From Halobacteriales archaeon (GTDB lineage: Archaea > Thermoplasmatota > SW-10-69-26 > JACQPN01 > JAIVGT01), in NCBI GenBank assembly GCA_020201485.1, contig JAIVGT010000241.1:1-6617 (forward strand): a DNA stretch of 6,617 bases, given 5' to 3'. The notes below the pieces were generated by a model that was not told where the DNA came from, did not search any database, and saw only the letters and a program-made list of their open reading frames with translations. The translations under genes were made by a program, and so were the position numbers. Positions 5,140 to 6,617 of the stretch are shown here, one piece after another (the stretch's first letter is position 1; every line of letters starts with the position of its first letter).

Positions 5140-6447
5140 TCAGGGCAGCGCGCCGGAGCGCTTCGTCGTCACGACGGCGAAGGCCGCGCCCTTCTTCTTC
5201 TCCCCCGAGCCGGGCAAGGCCAGGGCGGCGAGCGCGCCCAGCCCGACGGCCCCGAGCAGCGCGCCTTCCTCCGGGAGCGCGCCCAGCGCCAGGAGGAGGA
5301 GCACGGCGAGCGCGGCGCACGCCGCCCAGCTCGCGGCGAGCCCGAGCGAGCGCCCGGCCTCGCGGCGCGGGGCGAGGTCGGCCAGCGAGGCCCACGTCGC
5401 GGCCAGCAGCATGGCCCCGCCAAGCACGGCGAGCGCGCCGAACACCAGCATCGCCGTCGGGGTGCGCGCCAGGAGCAGGAGCAGCAGCGCCCCCGCGGCC
5501 AGGACGAGCCCGCCGGACTGCACGACCGGCTTGCGGCCCATGGCATCGGACATGCCGCCGCCCGCGAGCGCGCCGAACGCGGCCGCGCCCAGCAGGACGA
5601 GCGAGCCGCTCGCGAACAGGTCCGCGCCTGCGAGCACGCGCGTGAGGAGGAGCAGCCCCGCGACGGCGCAGGCCCGCGCGGCGGCGGCGCGCGCGAAGGC
5701 GCGGCTCGGCGCGGCGAAGGCGTTCAGGAGGGGGAGCTTCGTGAGGATGGGCATGTCGGGTTGGACGCTCGGCGTGGGCCGGTCGTGCCCGCGCACCGCG
5801 GCCAGGGCGATGGCCAGGGGCAGGAGCAGCGCGCCGAGGAGCAGGAACAGGCCGCGCGACGCGCCCGTCTCCGCGAGCAGGAAGCCCGCCGCGATGCCGG
5901 CCACGGCGACGCCCGCGACCTCGCACAGGCCCTTGAGCCCGGCGCCGAGGCCGCGCCGCTGCGTGGGCACGACGTCCACGAGCAAGGCTTGCGCGCCGGC
6001 CTGGGCCACCGCCGCTCCGACCTGGAGGAGGAGCAGCGCGGCGAGGATGCCCACGACGCCTTCGACGGCGAAACCCAGGCCCAACCCGGCCGCGGCGAGC
6101 AGGCCGCCGAAGAACATCGGGGTGCGTCGCTGCCCGTGCATGCCCTGCAGGCGGTCGGACCATCGGCCGGCCAAGGGAAGGGCGACGGCGGCCGTGGCGA
6201 GCGCGAGCATCGCCGCCGGGGCCCACCAGCCCGAGCCCTGCGCGCCGCCGCGCAGGCCGAGCAGCCCGGGCAGCGCGTTGTCGAGGAAGCCACCGGTCAC
6301 CGCTGCCAGGCCCAGCCAGGCCGTGCTCAGGAGGAGGAGGCGGAGCCCGTCGACCGGCTTCGCCCGCTCCGGCCCCGGGCGCGCGATGCGCGTGAACGAG
6401 GCCGCGGCTGCAGGCACCTTGGCAGGGCGGGCTGGCAGGGCGACCAT
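5140..6447 (-). CDS. Major facilitator superfamily transporter
   Basis: A 435-residue membrane protein with about 12 hydrophobic segments in two halves (roughly 35-218 and 257-412), joined by a cytoplasmic loop at 219-256. The MFS motif A occurs after helix 2 as GRWSDRLQG with QRR (94-108, a few residues longer than usual) and again after helix 8 as GGGMSDAMGRKP (296-307). This double motif is diagnostic of the superfamily and resembles drug-efflux-type or general MFS proteins; the substrate is unknown. The start is uncertain: the frame is open to a GTG at 6561 that overlaps the stop of the upstream gene, and a further ATG lies at 6489. I chose the ATG at 6447 because codon bias upstream of it is poor and 34 residues already precede helix 1. 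A GTG at 6417 is also possible. The C-terminal tail is Lys-rich and cytoplasmic. Confidence 0.9.
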   Translation of the reverse strand: MVALPARPAKVPAAAASFTRIARPGPERAKPVDGLRLLLLSTAWLGLAAVTGGFLDNALPGLLGLRGGAQGSGWWAPAAMLALATAAVALPLAGRWSDRLQGMHGQRRTPMFFGGLLAAAGLGLGFAVEGVVGILAALLLLQVGAAVAQAGAQALLVDVVPTQRRGLGAGLKGLCEVAGVAVAGIAAGFLLAETGASRGLFLLLGALLLPLAIALAAVRGHDRPTPSVQPDMPILTKLPLLNAFAAPSRAFARAAAARACAVAGLLLLTRVLAGADLFASGSLVLLGAAAFGALAGGGMSDAMGRKPVVQSGGLVLAAGALLLLLLARTPTAMLVFGALAVLGGAMLLAATWASLADLAPRREAGRSLGLAASWAACAALAVLLLLALGALPEEGALLGAVGLGALAALALPGSGEKKKGAAFAVVTTKRSGALP

Positions 6448-6557
6448 GCGTCGGGCCTGGGCAGGCAAGCTTGCGCGCACCCCGAGCATGCCCGGGGCTG
6501 AGGGGCCTTCAAGGTGCTGGCCCACCGCCGAGGAACGCTCGCTGCGGACCGGACAGG

Positions 6558-6617
6558 TCACACGTACATGACGTTGTGGCCGTCGCCCATGCGTTGCAGC
6601 GCCAGGAGGTGCTCCTC
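6558..6617 (-). CDS. C-terminal end of an unidentified protein
   Basis: The window edge leaves 19 codons and a TGA stop. The residues (ending GDGHNVMYV) show 18 of 19 G/C third positions, as in the real genes here, while the alternative frames give implausible Thr/Cys/Ala-rich peptides. This supports a genuine gene end immediately upstream of the transporter on the same strand. The fragment is too short to name a family. Its stop overlaps an in-frame GTG of the transporter frame (GTGA), which would allow translational coupling if that GTG were the true start. Confidence 0.65.
   Translation of the reverse strand, partial: EEHLLALQRMGDGHNVMYV

Noticed and set aside
5003..6226. 407-codon minus-strand frame inside the transporter
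   Set aside because: Arg/Gly-rich shadow frame; the other frame has membrane segments and both MFS motifs.

Overview
The window is very GC-rich DNA with strong G/C bias at third codon positions in every gene I trust, from a prokaryote with compact, mostly leader-poor genes. Secreted tandem paralogs, a dodecin of the Trp-lacking type and the scarcity of well-spaced Shine-Dalgarno sites are compatible with a high-GC archaeon (for example a Thermoplasmatota-like lineage). A high-GC bacterium cannot be excluded, because no rRNA, tRNA or clear lineage marker is present.

Left part (1-2057, minus strand): two tandem, paralogous secreted proteins. The downstream copy is cut by the window edge (1-173). 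The upstream copy (480-2057) is complete: signal peptide, a probable eight-stranded TIM-barrel glycoside-hydrolase-like domain, a proline-rich linker, and two near-identical 80-residue beta modules with conserved Trp residues that look like carbohydrate-binding modules. A 306-bp spacer with two inverted repeats separates them, and an 867-bp stretch without a convincing gene (2058-2924) lies upstream.

Middle part (2925-4776): a small plus-strand gene of unknown function, with a good ribosome binding site, runs tail-to-tail into a minus-strand gene. That gene encodes a PCMT-type (protein-L-isoaspartate O-methyltransferase-like) methyltransferase domain fused to C-terminal TPR repeats. Immediately upstream of it, probably in the same operon, is a 96-residue cysteine-rich zinc-binding protein.

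Right part (4876-6617): a plus-strand dodecin gene diverges from the zinc-protein gene. It converges, with only 3 bp between stop codons, on a minus-strand major facilitator superfamily transporter. The last 60 bases hold the C-terminal end of another minus-strand gene upstream of the transporter.

The parts do not form one obvious pathway. The strongest themes are extracellular polysaccharide binding or breakdown (left) and a small methyltransferase-TPR/zinc-protein operon (middle). I see no IS element, CRISPR array, tRNA or rRNA.
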